From assembly GCA_900472485.1 (NCBI GenBank), contig UCII01000008.1, forward strand, positions 62,001 to 126,000: 64,000 nucleotides of DNA. The letters run 5' to 3'. The notes under the pieces were generated by a model. The model did not search any database. It had not been told where the DNA came from and saw nothing but the letters and a program-made list of their open reading frames with translations. The stretch is from Hyphomicrobiales bacterium (GTDB taxonomy: Bacteria > Pseudomonadota > Alphaproteobacteria > Rhizobiales > Rhizobiaceae). This document shows, piece after piece, positions 47,682 through 56,619 of this stretch; position 1 is the stretch's first letter; every line of letters begins with the position of its first letter. The position numbers and the translations under genes were made by a program.

Positions 47682-48896
47682 TCAGGCGCGTTCGGCCAGG
47701 GCTTCTTCGCCCTTCTTTTCTCGCACCAGATTGATGAAGCGGCGGAAGAGATAATGGCTGTCCTGCGGACCGGGAGAGGCTTCCGGGTGATGCTGCACCG
47801 AGAAGACCGGCTTGCCGGAGACACGAAGACCGCAATTGCTGCCGTCGAAGAGCGAAATATGAGTCTCCTCAACACCTTCCGGCAGTGACTTCGAGTCGAC
47901 TGCAAAGCCGTGGTTCATCGACACGATCTCGACCTTGCCCGTCGTGTGATCCTTCACCGGATGGTTGGCGCCGTGATGGCCCTGATGCATCTTCGCGGTC
48001 TTGGCGCCGAGCGCCAGACCGAGCATCTGATGGCCGAGGCAGATACCGAAGAGCGGGATTTCCGACTTCAGCAGGTCCTTGATCACGGGCACGGCATATT
48101 CGCCGGTCGCTGCCGGATCGCCGGGGCCGTTGGACAGGAAGATGCCATCCGGCTTGAGACCGAGGACGTCATCCGTGGAAGCCGTCGCCGGCAGGACCGT
48201 GACCTTGCAATCGAGGCCGGCAAACAGCCGCAGGATGTTGCGCTTGACGCCGTAGTCGAGGCAGACGACATGGTACTTGGCGTCATCGGCGCCGAGTTCG
48301 CCATAGCCTTCGTTCCAGACCCAGGGCGTCTGCGACCATTGCGAGGACTGACCGGAGGAGGCGACCTTGGCGAGATCGAGACCTTCGAGACCGCTCCAGG
48401 CCTTGGCATCCGCCTTCAGCTGCTCGATGTCGAAGACGCCGTTCGGATCGTGAGCGATCACGCCGTTCGGCATGCCATTCTCGCGGATCCAGGCGGTCAG
48501 CGCGCGCGTGTCGATGCCGCAGAGCCCGATGATGCCGCGCGCCTTCAGCCATTGATCGAGGTGTTTGGCGGCGCGGTAGTTCGAGGGGTCGGTGATATCG
48601 GCCTTGAAGATTACGCCGACGGCACCGTGGCGGGCGGCAGGCGTCAGGTCTTCAATGTCTTCTTCGTTCGTGCCGACATTGCCGATATGGGGGAAGGTGA
48701 AGGTGACGATCTGGCCGAGATAGGAGGGGTCGGTCAGGATCTCTTCATAACCCGTCAGCGCCGTGTTGAAGCAGACTTCGGCCTGGACCTTGCCGGTCGC
48801 GCCGATACCCTTGCCTTCGATCACAGTGCCATCCGCGAGAACGAGGAGGGCGGTCGGCTTTTCAGTGGTCCATGGGGCTGTCGCGGTCATAGTCAT
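47682..48896 (-). CDS. carA: Carbamoyl-phosphate synthase, small subunit
   Basis: The 404 residues comprise the CarA N-terminal domain (ALLVLADGTVIEGKGIGA) and a class I glutamine amidotransferase domain. The nucleophile Cys lies in FGICLGHQMLGLALG, with the catalytic His in VQHHPEASPGP. CarA releases ammonia from glutamine and channels it to CarB. The divergent yqeY gene lies 290 bases away; carB is separate. Confidence 0.97.
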   Translation of the reverse strand: MTMTATAPWTTEKPTALLVLADGTVIEGKGIGATGKVQAEVCFNTALTGYEEILTDPSYLGQIVTFTFPHIGNVGTNEEDIEDLTPAARHGAVGVIFKADITDPSNYRAAKHLDQWLKARGIIGLCGIDTRALTAWIRENGMPNGVIAHDPNGVFDIEQLKADAKAWSGLEGLDLAKVASSGQSSQWSQTPWVWNEGYGELGADDAKYHVVCLDYGVKRNILRLFAGLDCKVTVLPATASTDDVLGLKPDGIFLSNGPGDPAATGEYAVPVIKDLLKSEIPLFGICLGHQMLGLALGAKTAKMHQGHHGANHPVKDHTTGKVEIVSMNHGFAVDSKSLPEGVEETHISLFDGSNCGLRVSGKPVFSVQHHPEASPGPQDSHYLFRRFINLVREKKGEEALAERA

Positions 48897-49186
48897 CCCG
48901 TTTCCGGCGTCGGGCGCGGCCCTGAAGAGGCCGGCGGTTCCGCCATGTTTGTAGCAAGGTGCAGCCGTCGACCGAGGCCGCGGCTTGAGATCTTCCTATC
49001 GATCTTATGTGCAGGTGATGGACATAGCTAAACAAGGCGAGCCGGTCAATGCGCGCTTTTGCTTTCCTGATAGGGAATTCGGGCTCTCGGGCGCAATTGC
49101 GTTGATCGGCACTGTTGGTTTAAGAGACAGCAACATGACATAAGTGGCCGGGGCGATCGTCGCCGGCCTGCTTCAAGGAGTTAAAC

Positions 49187-49639
49187 ATGATCCGCGAAAC
49201 CCTTTCCAGCGCCCAGAAAGATGCCATGAAGGCAAAGGACACAGCGAGGCTTTCGACCGTCCGTCTCATCCTTGCTGCCATCAAGGATAAGGATATCGCC
49301 AATCGCGGTCTCGGCAAGGAGCAGGCGAGCGAAGACGAGATTCTGCAGCTGCTTGCCAAGATGATCAAGCAGCGTGAGGAATCGGTGAAGATCTATATCG
49401 ATGGTGGTCGTCCCGAGCTAGCTGACAAGGAGCGCGCTGAGATCGCGGTCATCCAGGGCTTCATGCCTGAGCAGCTTTCCGAAGAGAAGGTCCGTGAGAT
49501 CTGTGTTGCAGTCGTCGCGGAACTTGGCGCGCAAGGCCTAAAGGATATGGGCAAGTGCGTGGCCGCCTTGCGCGAGCGCTATGCCGGCCAGATGGATTTC
49601 GCCAAGGCCTCCGCTATCCTGAAGGAACTGCTGAAGTAA
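49187..49639 (+). CDS. GatB/YqeY domain protein
   Basis: The 150-residue, mostly helical protein matches the YqeY family: ETLSSAQKDAMKAKDTARLSTVRLILAAIK, then KMIKQREESVKIY and GFMPEQLSEEKV. The domain is shared with the tail of GatB, the amidotransferase subunit that acts on misacylated tRNA; the stand-alone protein's role is unknown, though it is often near dnaG and rpoD, as here. AAGGAG lies upstream. Its last 26 bases overlap the end of the convergent gene. Confidence 0.92.
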   Translation: MIRETLSSAQKDAMKAKDTARLSTVRLILAAIKDKDIANRGLGKEQASEDEILQLLAKMIKQREESVKIYIDGGRPELADKERAEIAVIQGFMPEQLSEEKVREICVAVVAELGAQGLKDMGKCVAALRERYAGQMDFAKASAILKELLK

Positions 49640-50522
49640 AACTCTGTTTCGCCCTCGGTATGCGGACTGGCCGCCTGCCGAGGGTATTTTGCCAGGCGGC
49701 GTCTATGATGGCGAGTTTCCCCGCCTGATAGTTCCGATATTCCTCGATGAAAGCGGTGGAGAGCCAAAGCTGGCTCCGCCCAGGCGCTCCCGTCCATCCG
49801 ACGCTTTGCATGTTTATGGCCTTGTTCATGAGTCGCTTTGCGTTTGTTCTGGAAATGAGAAACCGGTTGCAGAGATCGGTAAAGGCCACCGGTCCGATAA
49901 TCGCTTTCTTAGTCGCCGTATTGATCGTCCCGATGCGGGAGATCAGATAATCCATAATGATGCCGCCCGAGTTTGCCCAGGTGAACAGGTCGAACGTTTC
50001 TCCCGGATTGCGCAGCTCGTCGCTTTCGATGATGCCAACCGAGATCGTAGGCTGAAGCAGCGTAACGAGTTCCGGTTTTTTGCTAAATAAGGCGTTGCGC
50101 TTGCCGCCATCCAACCGATCCAGCACGGACAGATGGATGCTCAGCCATCTTGCAAGCTGCCTTGCGGCCTCTTCTGTGGGCTGCATTGGTCGCGCGCGCC
50201 TGTCGCTGGTGATAGGCAGAAAGCGCAGGAAACCGAGAGCCAGCATCTCCTGAATGAAGCTGAGTGCGGTGTTGTGGCTGGCGATTTCGTGTTCGACGAT
50301 ATAGTTGGCGAAGCGATTGGCGTGAATACCGGGCGGTTCTCCGTCGATGCCGCCGCAATAAAGGGCGAAGCCGGCGAGCGCCATCAGCCAGCGTTGCTGT
50401 GAAGCAAAGACAGAGCATACGCGCTGATTTTCATCATAAGTGGATATAATCTCTCGTGTATAACCGAGGATTTCCGTGAAAAATTTGGGGTCTTGAACAA
50501 GTTCCTTCGCGGATAAAGACAT
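49614..50522 (-). CDS. Hypothetical protein, helix-rich
   Basis: I recognise no family in these 302 residues. The chain is mostly helical, with a predicted helix-rich middle (NRFANYIVEHEIASHNTALSF, TEEAARQLARWLSIHLSVL) and a segment resembling a winged-helix recognition region (TDLCNRFLISRTNAKRLMNKA). That suggests a DNA-binding role, but it is not proof. I start at ATG 50522; six residues precede it in the longer frame. Its upstream DNA carries a 16-bp palindrome. The 3' end overlaps yqeY by 26 bases. Confidence 0.75.
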   Translation of the reverse strand: MSLSAKELVQDPKFFTEILGYTREIISTYDENQRVCSVFASQQRWLMALAGFALYCGGIDGEPPGIHANRFANYIVEHEIASHNTALSFIQEMLALGFLRFLPITSDRRARPMQPTEEAARQLARWLSIHLSVLDRLDGGKRNALFSKKPELVTLLQPTISVGIIESDELRNPGETFDLFTWANSGGIIMDYLISRIGTINTATKKAIIGPVAFTDLCNRFLISRTNAKRLMNKAINMQSVGWTGAPGRSQLWLSTAFIEEYRNYQAGKLAIIDAAWQNTLGRRPVRIPRAKQSFTSAVPSG

Positions 50523-50605
50523 GCAACCGTCTCCGATCAACTGAACAAAGTTTCAAATTGTCTGACGAGATAATTACTAAGATCGCATATACGTAGATAA
50601 TAAAG

Positions 50606-50621
50606 GATATCGATCGATATC
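50606..50621. promoter_or_regulatory. 16-bp perfect palindrome, possible operator
   Basis: GATATCGATCGATATC reads the same on both strands. It lies 84 bases upstream of the start of the leftward unknown gene, in AT-rich DNA, and has the look of a dimeric regulator site. Nearby smaller inverted repeats (GGAAC/GTTCC at 50646-50662) may belong to the same region. Confidence 0.45.
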
Positions 50622-50715
50622 GTTGCGTCAAGATACTCGCGGCGAGGAACCAAAGATGTTCCGCAGCATGTGTCGATGCTCGTATTGTCGCGAATTGGGG
50701 ATGGCCCAAAATTAG

Positions 50716-50748
50716 AGAAGGCAGGAGCTGGGGGAGCTCCTGCCTTCT
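50716..50748. repeat. Hairpin 1: 14-bp perfect stem
   Basis: The arms AGAAGGCAGGAGCT and AGCTCCTGCCTTCT close on five G residues. It has no T-tract on the plus strand and only CTAATTTT on the minus side. It may be a palindromic repeat or part of a structured RNA. Confidence 0.75.
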
Positions 50749-50759
50749 TGCGCTTTGCT

Positions 50760-50800
50760 GACGTTTGATGACGCAGGGTGGGGCCCAAAAATCAAACGTC
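50760..50800. repeat. Hairpin 2: 10-bp perfect stem
   Basis: GACGTTTGAT and ATCAAACGTC are separated by 21 bases. The loop holds GGTGGGGC (50777-50784), which is complementary to the 3' arm of hairpin 3. Confidence 0.7.
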
Positions 50801-50812
50801 TTTTGCAAAGGC

Positions 50813-50859
50813 ACTCAGGTGGGGCGGCGCCGGGGGTAGGGATGGTGCCCCACCTGAGT
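50813..50859. repeat. Hairpin 3: 13-bp perfect stem
   Basis: ACTCAGGTGGGGC and GCCCCACCTGAGT enclose a 21-base GC-rich loop. It lies 11 bases past the stop of the small exported-protein gene on the minus strand. It may protect or end that mRNA, though no T-tract follows. Confidence 0.75.
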
Positions 50860-50870
50860 ATCTGCTGAAC

Positions 50871-51104
50871 TTATCTGAAAATCCTGATCTGCTGGGGCAA
50901 AGCCAATGCCTGCGACGGCAGTTCGGACATTTGAACCTTTACGCCTGCCGTAAGGGCAGGAACTTTCATATTCGCCGGCAACTGATATCCCGCACCGGCA
51001 TAAAGCACATTCTTTTCGCTGGCGGCGCCGTCCATCGTGGCCGAGCTATAGCTAGCTGTGGCGAAGATGGCTGCTGCTGCCAAGGGTACGATCAGAACGC
51101 GCAT
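50871..51104 (-). CDS. Small exported protein of unknown function
   Basis: The 77-residue protein has a signal peptide (MRVLIVPLAAAAIFATASYSSA, in two parts of the first 22 residues: MRVLIVPLAA then AAIFATASYSSA), followed by about 55 residues with no recognised motif and no cysteine. It ends LPQQIRIFR. AGGAGAGGGAA precedes the ATG, a strong ribosome-binding site. It is bounded by a leader hairpin (51121-51144) and hairpin 3 after the stop. Probably periplasmic. Function unknown. Confidence 0.75.
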   Translation of the reverse strand: MRVLIVPLAAAAIFATASYSSATMDGAASEKNVLYAGAGYQLPANMKVPALTAGVKVQMSELPSQALALPQQIRIFR

Positions 51105-51120
51105 TTCCCTCTCCTAAACA

Positions 51121-51144
51121 GAAAGCCCGTACCTGGTGGCTTTC
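51121..51144 (-). promoter_or_regulatory. Leader hairpin of the small exported-protein gene
   Basis: GAAAGCC and GGCTTTC with a 10-base loop lie just upstream of the ribosome-binding site on the minus strand, and are followed there by TGTTT. It could be a weak attenuator or a translation-control hairpin. Confidence 0.45.
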
Positions 51145-51151
51145 GGTTCGT

Positions 51152-51210
51152 CAGGGCGTCTCGGCATGTCGCGTCGCAAAGAAGTTTCTTTGCCGGCTTG
51201 TCTCGCCCTG
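51152..51210. repeat. Nested stem-loop in the dnaG upstream region
   Basis: Outer arms CAGGGCG (51152-51158) and CGCCCTG (51204-51210) enclose an inner palindromic hairpin GCAAAGAA/TTCTTTGC at 51176-51193. This two-level arrangement is unusual for plain intergenic DNA. Confidence 0.5.
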
Positions 51211-51674
51211 TGAGAAGGACGCTATTGCGGCGCACACGAACAATCAAATTACAAAAAAATAATGTTTGGCTTACGAACCTTGCCGCAAATGCGCCGTCAG
51301 AGAGTGTCGCGCGTGCGCGATTGCTTTGCAGCCATTGATTGTCCATGGCATCGCTCTTGGTCGCGTTTGTCGACCATAGGCTGTGCAAGTCGTTGCTTTT
51401 TCGCGGATTTTTGCGGACGAAATAGTTACTCCCATGGATGTAATCCTACCAGTTTCGGTCACGCGGAGGCAACTTTTGGGTATTTCGAGCCTGTCAACGG
51501 CAGCCGGGAATTTCGACACGAATGCGGATAAATCTACCGTCGTGTTCACGGAGTTGTGATCGTTGGGGCGAAAATGCAATCGCCGGCAAAGGGCTGTGAA
51601 TAGCGTGGGAGGCGGCCGCGTCGCCGTGGCAATGCCCGGCATTCCTGTTTATATGGAATGAGCCAGAGGTAGCC

Positions 51675-53660
51675 ATGCGATTTTCCAATACGTTTCTCGA
51701 CGAGATTCGCGACCGCGTTTTGATTTCGGACGTGATCGGTCGTCGTGTGACCTGGGATCGGCGCAAGACAAATGTGCCGCGCGGCGATTACTGGGCTTGC
51801 TGCCCCTTCCACGGTGAAAAATCGCCGAGCTTCCACTGCGAGGATCGGAAGGGCCGTTATCACTGCTTCGGCTGCGGCGTGACGGGCGACCATTTCCGCT
51901 TTCTGACTGAATTGGAAGGCTTGAGCTTTCCGGAAGCGGTGCAGCAGATCGCCGACATGGCCGGCGTTCCGATGCCCGTTGCCGATCCGATGGAGGCGAA
52001 GCGCGAGAAGGAACGCACATCGCTGCTCGACGTCATGGAGATGGCGACCCAGTTTTTCCAAGACCAGCTGCAGACAGCCAATGGAGCGCGGGCGAGGGCC
52101 TACCTGCGCGACCGCGGTCTCAGCGGCCGCACCATCGAAACGTTCCGTCTGGGATATTCGCCCGATAGCCGCAACGCTTTGAAAGAGTATCTTGCCGGCA
52201 AAGGCGTGCTGAAGGAGCAGATGGAGGCCTGCGGCCTCGTGGTGCATGAGAACGTGCCGGTTTCCTACGATCGTTTCCGCGACCGCATCATGTTTCCCAT
52301 CCTGTCGTCACGCGAGAAGGTGATCGCCTTTGGCGGTCGCGCCATGTCGCCGGATGCGCCGGCGAAATATCTGAATTCCAACGAGACCGAGCTCTTCCAC
52401 AAGGGCAATGTGCTCTACAATTTCACCCGCGCCCGCCGCGCTTCGCAGGGCGCCGATGGCGCCGGGACCATTATCGCGGTCGAAGGTTATATGGATGTCA
52501 TCGCGCTGCATCAGGCCGGCGTCGAGAATGCCGTTGCGCCGCTCGGCACGGCTCTGACGGAGAGCCAGCTCGATCTCCTCTGGAAGATGACGCCGGAGCC
52601 GGTGCTCTGCTTCGATGGCGATGGCGCCGGTATCCGCGCCGCCAATCGTGCCGCCGATCTGGCGCTGCCTCATATCAAACCGAACCGCACAGTACGTTTT
52701 GCGCTCCTGCCCGACGGCAAGGATCCCGACGATCTCGTGCGGCAGGATGGGCGCGCGCCGTTCGACAAGGTACTGGCGCAGGCAAAGCCGCTGGCCGATC
52801 TGATATGGACGAGAGAGGCCGGCAGCGGCACCTTCGAGACGCCGGAAGCGCGGGCGGAGCTGGAAGCGCGGCTGCGGCGCATTGTTTCGGTCATCGGCGA
52901 TGAAGATGTGCGCCGTCATTATCAGCAGAACATGCGCGAGCGGCTGAACGGGCTGTTCCAGCCGCAGTTCCAGCGGGGCAGCCAGCAGGGGCGTGGTTTT
53001 TCCCGGGACGGCAATGGCCGCAACTTTGGAGGTCGTGGTGGACAGGCACGCACCGGGGCCGCGATGACAATGACAGCATCCGATCGCCTGCAGCGCTCGG
53101 CCATGATCAAGGGACATCAGGATATTCCGAGCCTTCGAGAAAGCGTGCTCGCATTGACCATCGTCAACCATCCGGCGCTGCTGCAGGACGAATATGACGA
53201 GATCGCCGCAATCGATTATGACAGCCGTGAACTCCAGCGGCTCTGGTCCGCGGTTCTCGGGGCCGCCGCAACTCTGGTCGGGCCTCAGCTCGTCCGCGAG
53301 CGACTGGTCGAGCAATTGGAAGAACAGGATTTCGGTGCCTTGCTGAAGGGTTTGGAACAGCAGATTCGCAATGCCCGTTTGTGGACGGCAACCGAGGAAG
53401 CCGCCATGGAGGATGCGCGCGAGGGCTATCGCCAGGCGCTCGCGCTCCACAAGCGCTCGAAAGCATTGCGTTGGCACAAGATCGAGCTGGAGAGTGCTAT
53501 TGCCGAGGCGACGGAAGAAGGCGACGGTGAAGCGATCGAGCCATTGATTCGCGCCTTGCAGGAAGTGCAGCTCGAGGCGCTGCGTCTGGAAAACCAGGAG
53601 GCGATCATTGATGGCTTCGGCGTGCTCTCCGGCCGCGTCAAAGGTGCCGCTGGAAAATAG
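51675..53660 (+). CDS. dnaG: DNA primase
   Basis: The 661-residue primase makes RNA primers for replication. The CHC2 zinc domain has Cys43, His46, Cys64 and Cys67 (CPFHGEKSPSF ... HCFGCG). The TOPRIM domain carries the VEGYMDVIALHQAGVEN segment and the acidic FDGDGAG motif near residue 315. The C-terminal part is the helicase-binding domain; a Gly/Arg-rich linker lies near 430-465. AGAGGTAGCC precedes the ATG. recQ follows seven bases after the stop. Confidence 0.97.
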   Translation: MRFSNTFLDEIRDRVLISDVIGRRVTWDRRKTNVPRGDYWACCPFHGEKSPSFHCEDRKGRYHCFGCGVTGDHFRFLTELEGLSFPEAVQQIADMAGVPMPVADPMEAKREKERTSLLDVMEMATQFFQDQLQTANGARARAYLRDRGLSGRTIETFRLGYSPDSRNALKEYLAGKGVLKEQMEACGLVVHENVPVSYDRFRDRIMFPILSSREKVIAFGGRAMSPDAPAKYLNSNETELFHKGNVLYNFTRARRASQGADGAGTIIAVEGYMDVIALHQAGVENAVAPLGTALTESQLDLLWKMTPEPVLCFDGDGAGIRAANRAADLALPHIKPNRTVRFALLPDGKDPDDLVRQDGRAPFDKVLAQAKPLADLIWTREAGSGTFETPEARAELEARLRRIVSVIGDEDVRRHYQQNMRERLNGLFQPQFQRGSQQGRGFSRDGNGRNFGGRGGQARTGAAMTMTASDRLQRSAMIKGHQDIPSLRESVLALTIVNHPALLQDEYDEIAAIDYDSRELQRLWSAVLGAAATLVGPQLVRERLVEQLEEQDFGALLKGLEQQIRNARLWTATEEAAMEDAREGYRQALALHKRSKALRWHKIELESAIAEATEEGDGEAIEPLIRALQEVQLEALRLENQEAIIDGFGVLSGRVKGAAGK

Positions 53661-53667
53661 GGAATAG

Positions 53668-55548
53668 ATGTCTCAGCCTGAAAGACAAGAGCCGCGGTTT
53701 TCCGCAGACGACGCTTTGTTCGGCGAGCATACCGATGCGCCGGCGCCACTTGATGTGCTGAAACGTGTCTATGGCTATTCCGCCTTTCGCGGCAAGCAGC
53801 AGCAGGTGATCGAGCATGTCGTCTCCGGCGGCGATGCGGTCGTGCTGTTTCCGACCGGTGCCGGCAAGTCGCTGTGCTTCCAGATTCCCGCGCTTTGCCG
53901 CGATGGTATCGGCATCGTCGTCTCGCCGCTGATTGCGCTGATGCGGGATCAGGTGGAGGCGATGAAGCAGCTCGGCATCCGGGCTGCCGCCCTGAATTCG
54001 TCGCTGTCGCGTGACGAGGCCAGCGATGTCTATCGCACCATTGCCGCAGGCAAGCTCGATCTGCTCTATGTGACGCCGGAACGCATTGCGACGGAAGGCT
54101 TCTGCCAGATGCTCAGCCGAGCGAAGATCGCGCTTTTTGCGATCGACGAAGCGCATTGCGTCTCGCAATGGGGCCATGACTTCCGACCGGAGTATCGGGA
54201 TCTTGGCCGGCTTGCCGAACTTTTTCCCGGCGTTCCGCGTATCGCGCTGACGGCAACGGCCGATCCCCATACCCGCGAGGACATTATCGAACGGCTGGCG
54301 CTCGACAATGCCAAGGTCTTCACCACCAGCTTCGACCGGCCGAACATCACCTATGAGATTGTCGAGCGCGATCAGCCGCGCCAGCAATTGCTGCGCTTTC
54401 TCGACGGACATCGTGGCGATAGCGGTATCGTCTATTGTCTCTCTCGTGCCAAGGTCGAGGACACGGCGGAGTGGCTGAACGGGCAGGGTATCCGCGCGCT
54501 TCCCTATCATGCCGGCATGGATCGGGCGCTTCGTGATGCCAATCAGGATGCTTTCCTGAAGGAAGAGGACCTTTGCCTTGTGGCGACGGTCGCCTTCGGT
54601 ATGGGCATCGATAAACCGAATGTGCGCTATGTCGCCCATCTCGATCTGCCGGGATCAGTGGAGGCCTATTATCAGGAGACGGGCCGTGCCGGACGCGATG
54701 GGCTGCCCTCCAATGTCTGGATGGCCTATGGCATGGCCGATGTCATCCAGCGCGGGCGGATGATCGACGAAGGCGGCGCGTCCGAGGAGATAAAGCGCGT
54801 CGAGCGGGCAAAGCTCAATGCGCTGCTTGCGATCTGCGAGACGGCCGGCTGCCGGCGGCAGTCGATTCTTGCGCATTTCGGCGAGGCACATGGCGGCGGT
54901 TGCGGCAATTGCGATACCTGCCTGAAACCTGTGGAAACCTGGGATGGGACGGAAGCGGCGATCAAGGCGCTCGCCGCCGTCTATCGCACCGGCGAGCGTT
55001 TCGGCACCGGCCACGTCATCGATGTGCTGATGGGAACGGTCAACGAGAAGACCGAGCGCTTCGGCCATGTCGACATGCCAGTTTTTGGCGCAGGCAAGGA
55101 TATTCCCTCTCGCACCTGGCAATCGATCTTCCGGCAATTATTGGCGAACGGCTTTATCAACATCGACCACACGGCCTTCGGTGCCATGAAGCTCCAGGAA
55201 CAGGCGAGGGCCGTCTTCAAGCGCGAGCGGCAGGTGTTTTTCCGCAAGGATCGGCCCGAAACGGGCCGCCGCGGCAAGAGAGCGGGGCGACCGGAGAAGC
55301 AGGCTCACGGGCTTTCCGGCGAGACACAGGCGCTGTTCGAAGCATTGCGGGCTGAGCGCACCCGGATAGCCAAGGAGTTGGGCGTGCCGCCTTACGTCGT
55401 TTTTCCGGATACGACGCTGATCGCCTTTGCGACAGAGCGGCCCAGGAATCACCGAGATCTTCTGGGAATATCGGGGGTCGGGCAATCGAAGCTGGACCGC
55501 TATGGAGACGCGTTCCTTGCCGTGATTTCGGAATTCGCTAACCGATGA
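53668..55548 (+). CDS. recQ: ATP-dependent DNA helicase RecQ
   Basis: The 626 residues show Walker A (TGAGKS, near 63-68), the DEAH box in [17 protein letters not shown], and the conserved SF2 helicase segment GRAGRDG. A zinc-binding RQC region has the cysteines [11 protein letters not shown] winged helix and a C-terminal HRDC domain end the chain. RecQ unwinds forked and Holliday DNA in recombination repair. It lies seven bases after dnaG and is probably cotranscribed. Confidence 0.96.
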   Translation: MSQPERQEPRFSADDALFGEHTDAPAPLDVLKRVYGYSAFRGKQQQVIEHVVSGGDAVVLFPTGAGKSLCFQIPALCRDGIGIVVSPLIALMRDQVEAMKQLGIRAAALNSSLSRDEASDVYRTIAAGKLDLLYVTPERIATEGFCQMLSRAKIALFAIDEAHCVSQWGHDFRPEYRDLGRLAELFPGVPRIALTATADPHTREDIIERLALDNAKVFTTSFDRPNITYEIVERDQPRQQLLRFLDGHRGDSGIVYCLSRAKVEDTAEWLNGQGIRALPYHAGMDRALRDANQDAFLKEEDLCLVATVAFGMGIDKPNVRYVAHLDLPGSVEAYYQETGRAGRDGLPSNVWMAYGMADVIQRGRMIDEGGASEEIKRVERAKLNALLAICETAGCRRQSILAHFGEAHGGGCGNCDTCLKPVETWDGTEAAIKALAAVYRTGERFGTGHVIDVLMGTVNEKTERFGHVDMPVFGAGKDIPSRTWQSIFRQLLANGFINIDHTAFGAMKLQEQARAVFKRERQVFFRKDRPETGRRGKRAGRPEKQAHGLSGETQALFEALRAERTRIAKELGVPPYVVFPDTTLIAFATERPRNHRDLLGISGVGQSKLDRYGDAFLAVISEFANR

Positions 55549-55586
55549 CGTGTTGATGCCGTTATCGAAGCCCGGCTGCCGACATG

Positions 55587-56357
55587 CTACATGCGCACCG
55601 TCATTCCGCCATCGACGGTCAGGACGTGGCCGTTAACGAAAGAAGCGGCGTCGCTGGCGAGGAAAAGTGCGGCGCCCGCAATCTCGTCTGGACGTCCCCA
55701 GCGCTGAACGGGGATGCGTTGGCGCACGATGGGGGTCAGGTCTTCGTTCGCGACCATGGCGGCATTGGTTTCCGTTGCGAACCAGCCTGGCGCGATGGCG
55801 TTGCTTGTGATGCCGTGAGGGCCAAATTCCACAGCCATGCTGCGCATTAGGCCTGTCAGACCCTGCTTGGCGGCGGGATAGACGCAGTCGCCGGGCATGA
55901 CGACCTGCCCGCTGATCGAAGTGACCGAGATCAGTCGCCCATGATTGTTTCGTTTCATGAGGCGCGCGGCGTCGCGGGAGAGCATGATCGAGGCGGCAAG
56001 ATCCGTGTTGAGCAAGGCGAGGATCGCCTCGTCATCGAAGTCGGCCAGAGAGCGCCTGTCGCGGGCGCCGACGTTGTTGATCAGTATGTCGAGCCGGCCG
56101 TGATTGTTTTCGATGTCGTTTATTGCTGCGTGCTGGGCATCACGATCGGAAATATCGAAGGCTGCGGCTTCCGCCGAGCCGTTTCTCGCTCGGATCGTCT
56201 CCACGGCTACATTAAGTATGGCTGCGGTTCGTCCGTTGATGATGACGTGCGCGCCGGCATCGGCAAGCGCCTGCGCCATTTCGAATCCCAGGCCGCGCCC
56301 GCCGCCGGTGATGAGGGCAACCCGTCCTGCGAGGGAGAATCTGTGGAATATACTCAT
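55587..56357 (-). CDS. Short-chain dehydrogenase (gluconate 5-dehydrogenase-like)
   Basis: The 256 residues have the SDR Rossmann motif [12 protein letters not shown] near residues 17-28, NNVG near 90, a catalytic Ser region (SVTSISGQ) and YPAAK. The closest group I recognise is gluconate 5-dehydrogenase-type SDRs, but substrate cannot be set from sequence. GGGAGAG precedes the ATG. It is convergent with recQ and divergent from kbl. Confidence 0.92.
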   Translation of the reverse strand: MSIFHRFSLAGRVALITGGGRGLGFEMAQALADAGAHVIINGRTAAILNVAVETIRARNGSAEAAAFDISDRDAQHAAINDIENNHGRLDILINNVGARDRRSLADFDDEAILALLNTDLAASIMLSRDAARLMKRNNHGRLISVTSISGQVVMPGDCVYPAAKQGLTGLMRSMAVEFGPHGITSNAIAPGWFATETNAAMVANEDLTPIVRQRIPVQRWGRPDEIAGAALFLASDAASFVNGHVLTVDGGMTVRM

Positions 56358-56619
56358 GGCTCTCCCTTATTTTCAGAGTAGCGCCAATCTGCTGTAAAAT
56401 ATTGGACTGAGTCAAGTAATTTTTGCGATAAGCCTCAATGAGGTCTGGCTGGAAAGTTGCGTGTATTCAGTCCGCTTTGACAGATAATATCGAAACTGCC
56501 GCCTATCGCGCAGACGTCACGGCGTTGCGCATTTTTGCCGTTGTTGGATGCAGCAAGTGGCCGGATCCTATGTTATTTCTTAGTCAATTGGGCCCTTTGA
56601 CCAGCATCGGAATGCGACC

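Larger units (their letters stand above)
50523..50870. other. Intergenic region with palindrome and three hairpins
   Basis: This 348-base region between an unknown gene and a small exported-protein gene holds a palindrome at 50606 and three successive hairpins: 50716-50748, 50760-50800 and 50813-50859. No open frame here has protein-like properties. The octamer-plus motif GGCCCAAAA occurs twice (50703-50711 and 50782-50790). I see no tRNA-like fold. Confidence 0.6.
51105..51674. other. Intergenic region between the small exported-protein gene and dnaG
   Basis: This 570-base stretch holds the leader hairpin and the nested stem-loop near its left end, then AT-rich and mixed DNA up to dnaG. Candidate frames here lack ribosome-binding sites. 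The dnaG promoter must lie in the right-hand part, but no clear -10/-35 pair stands out. Confidence 0.5.
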
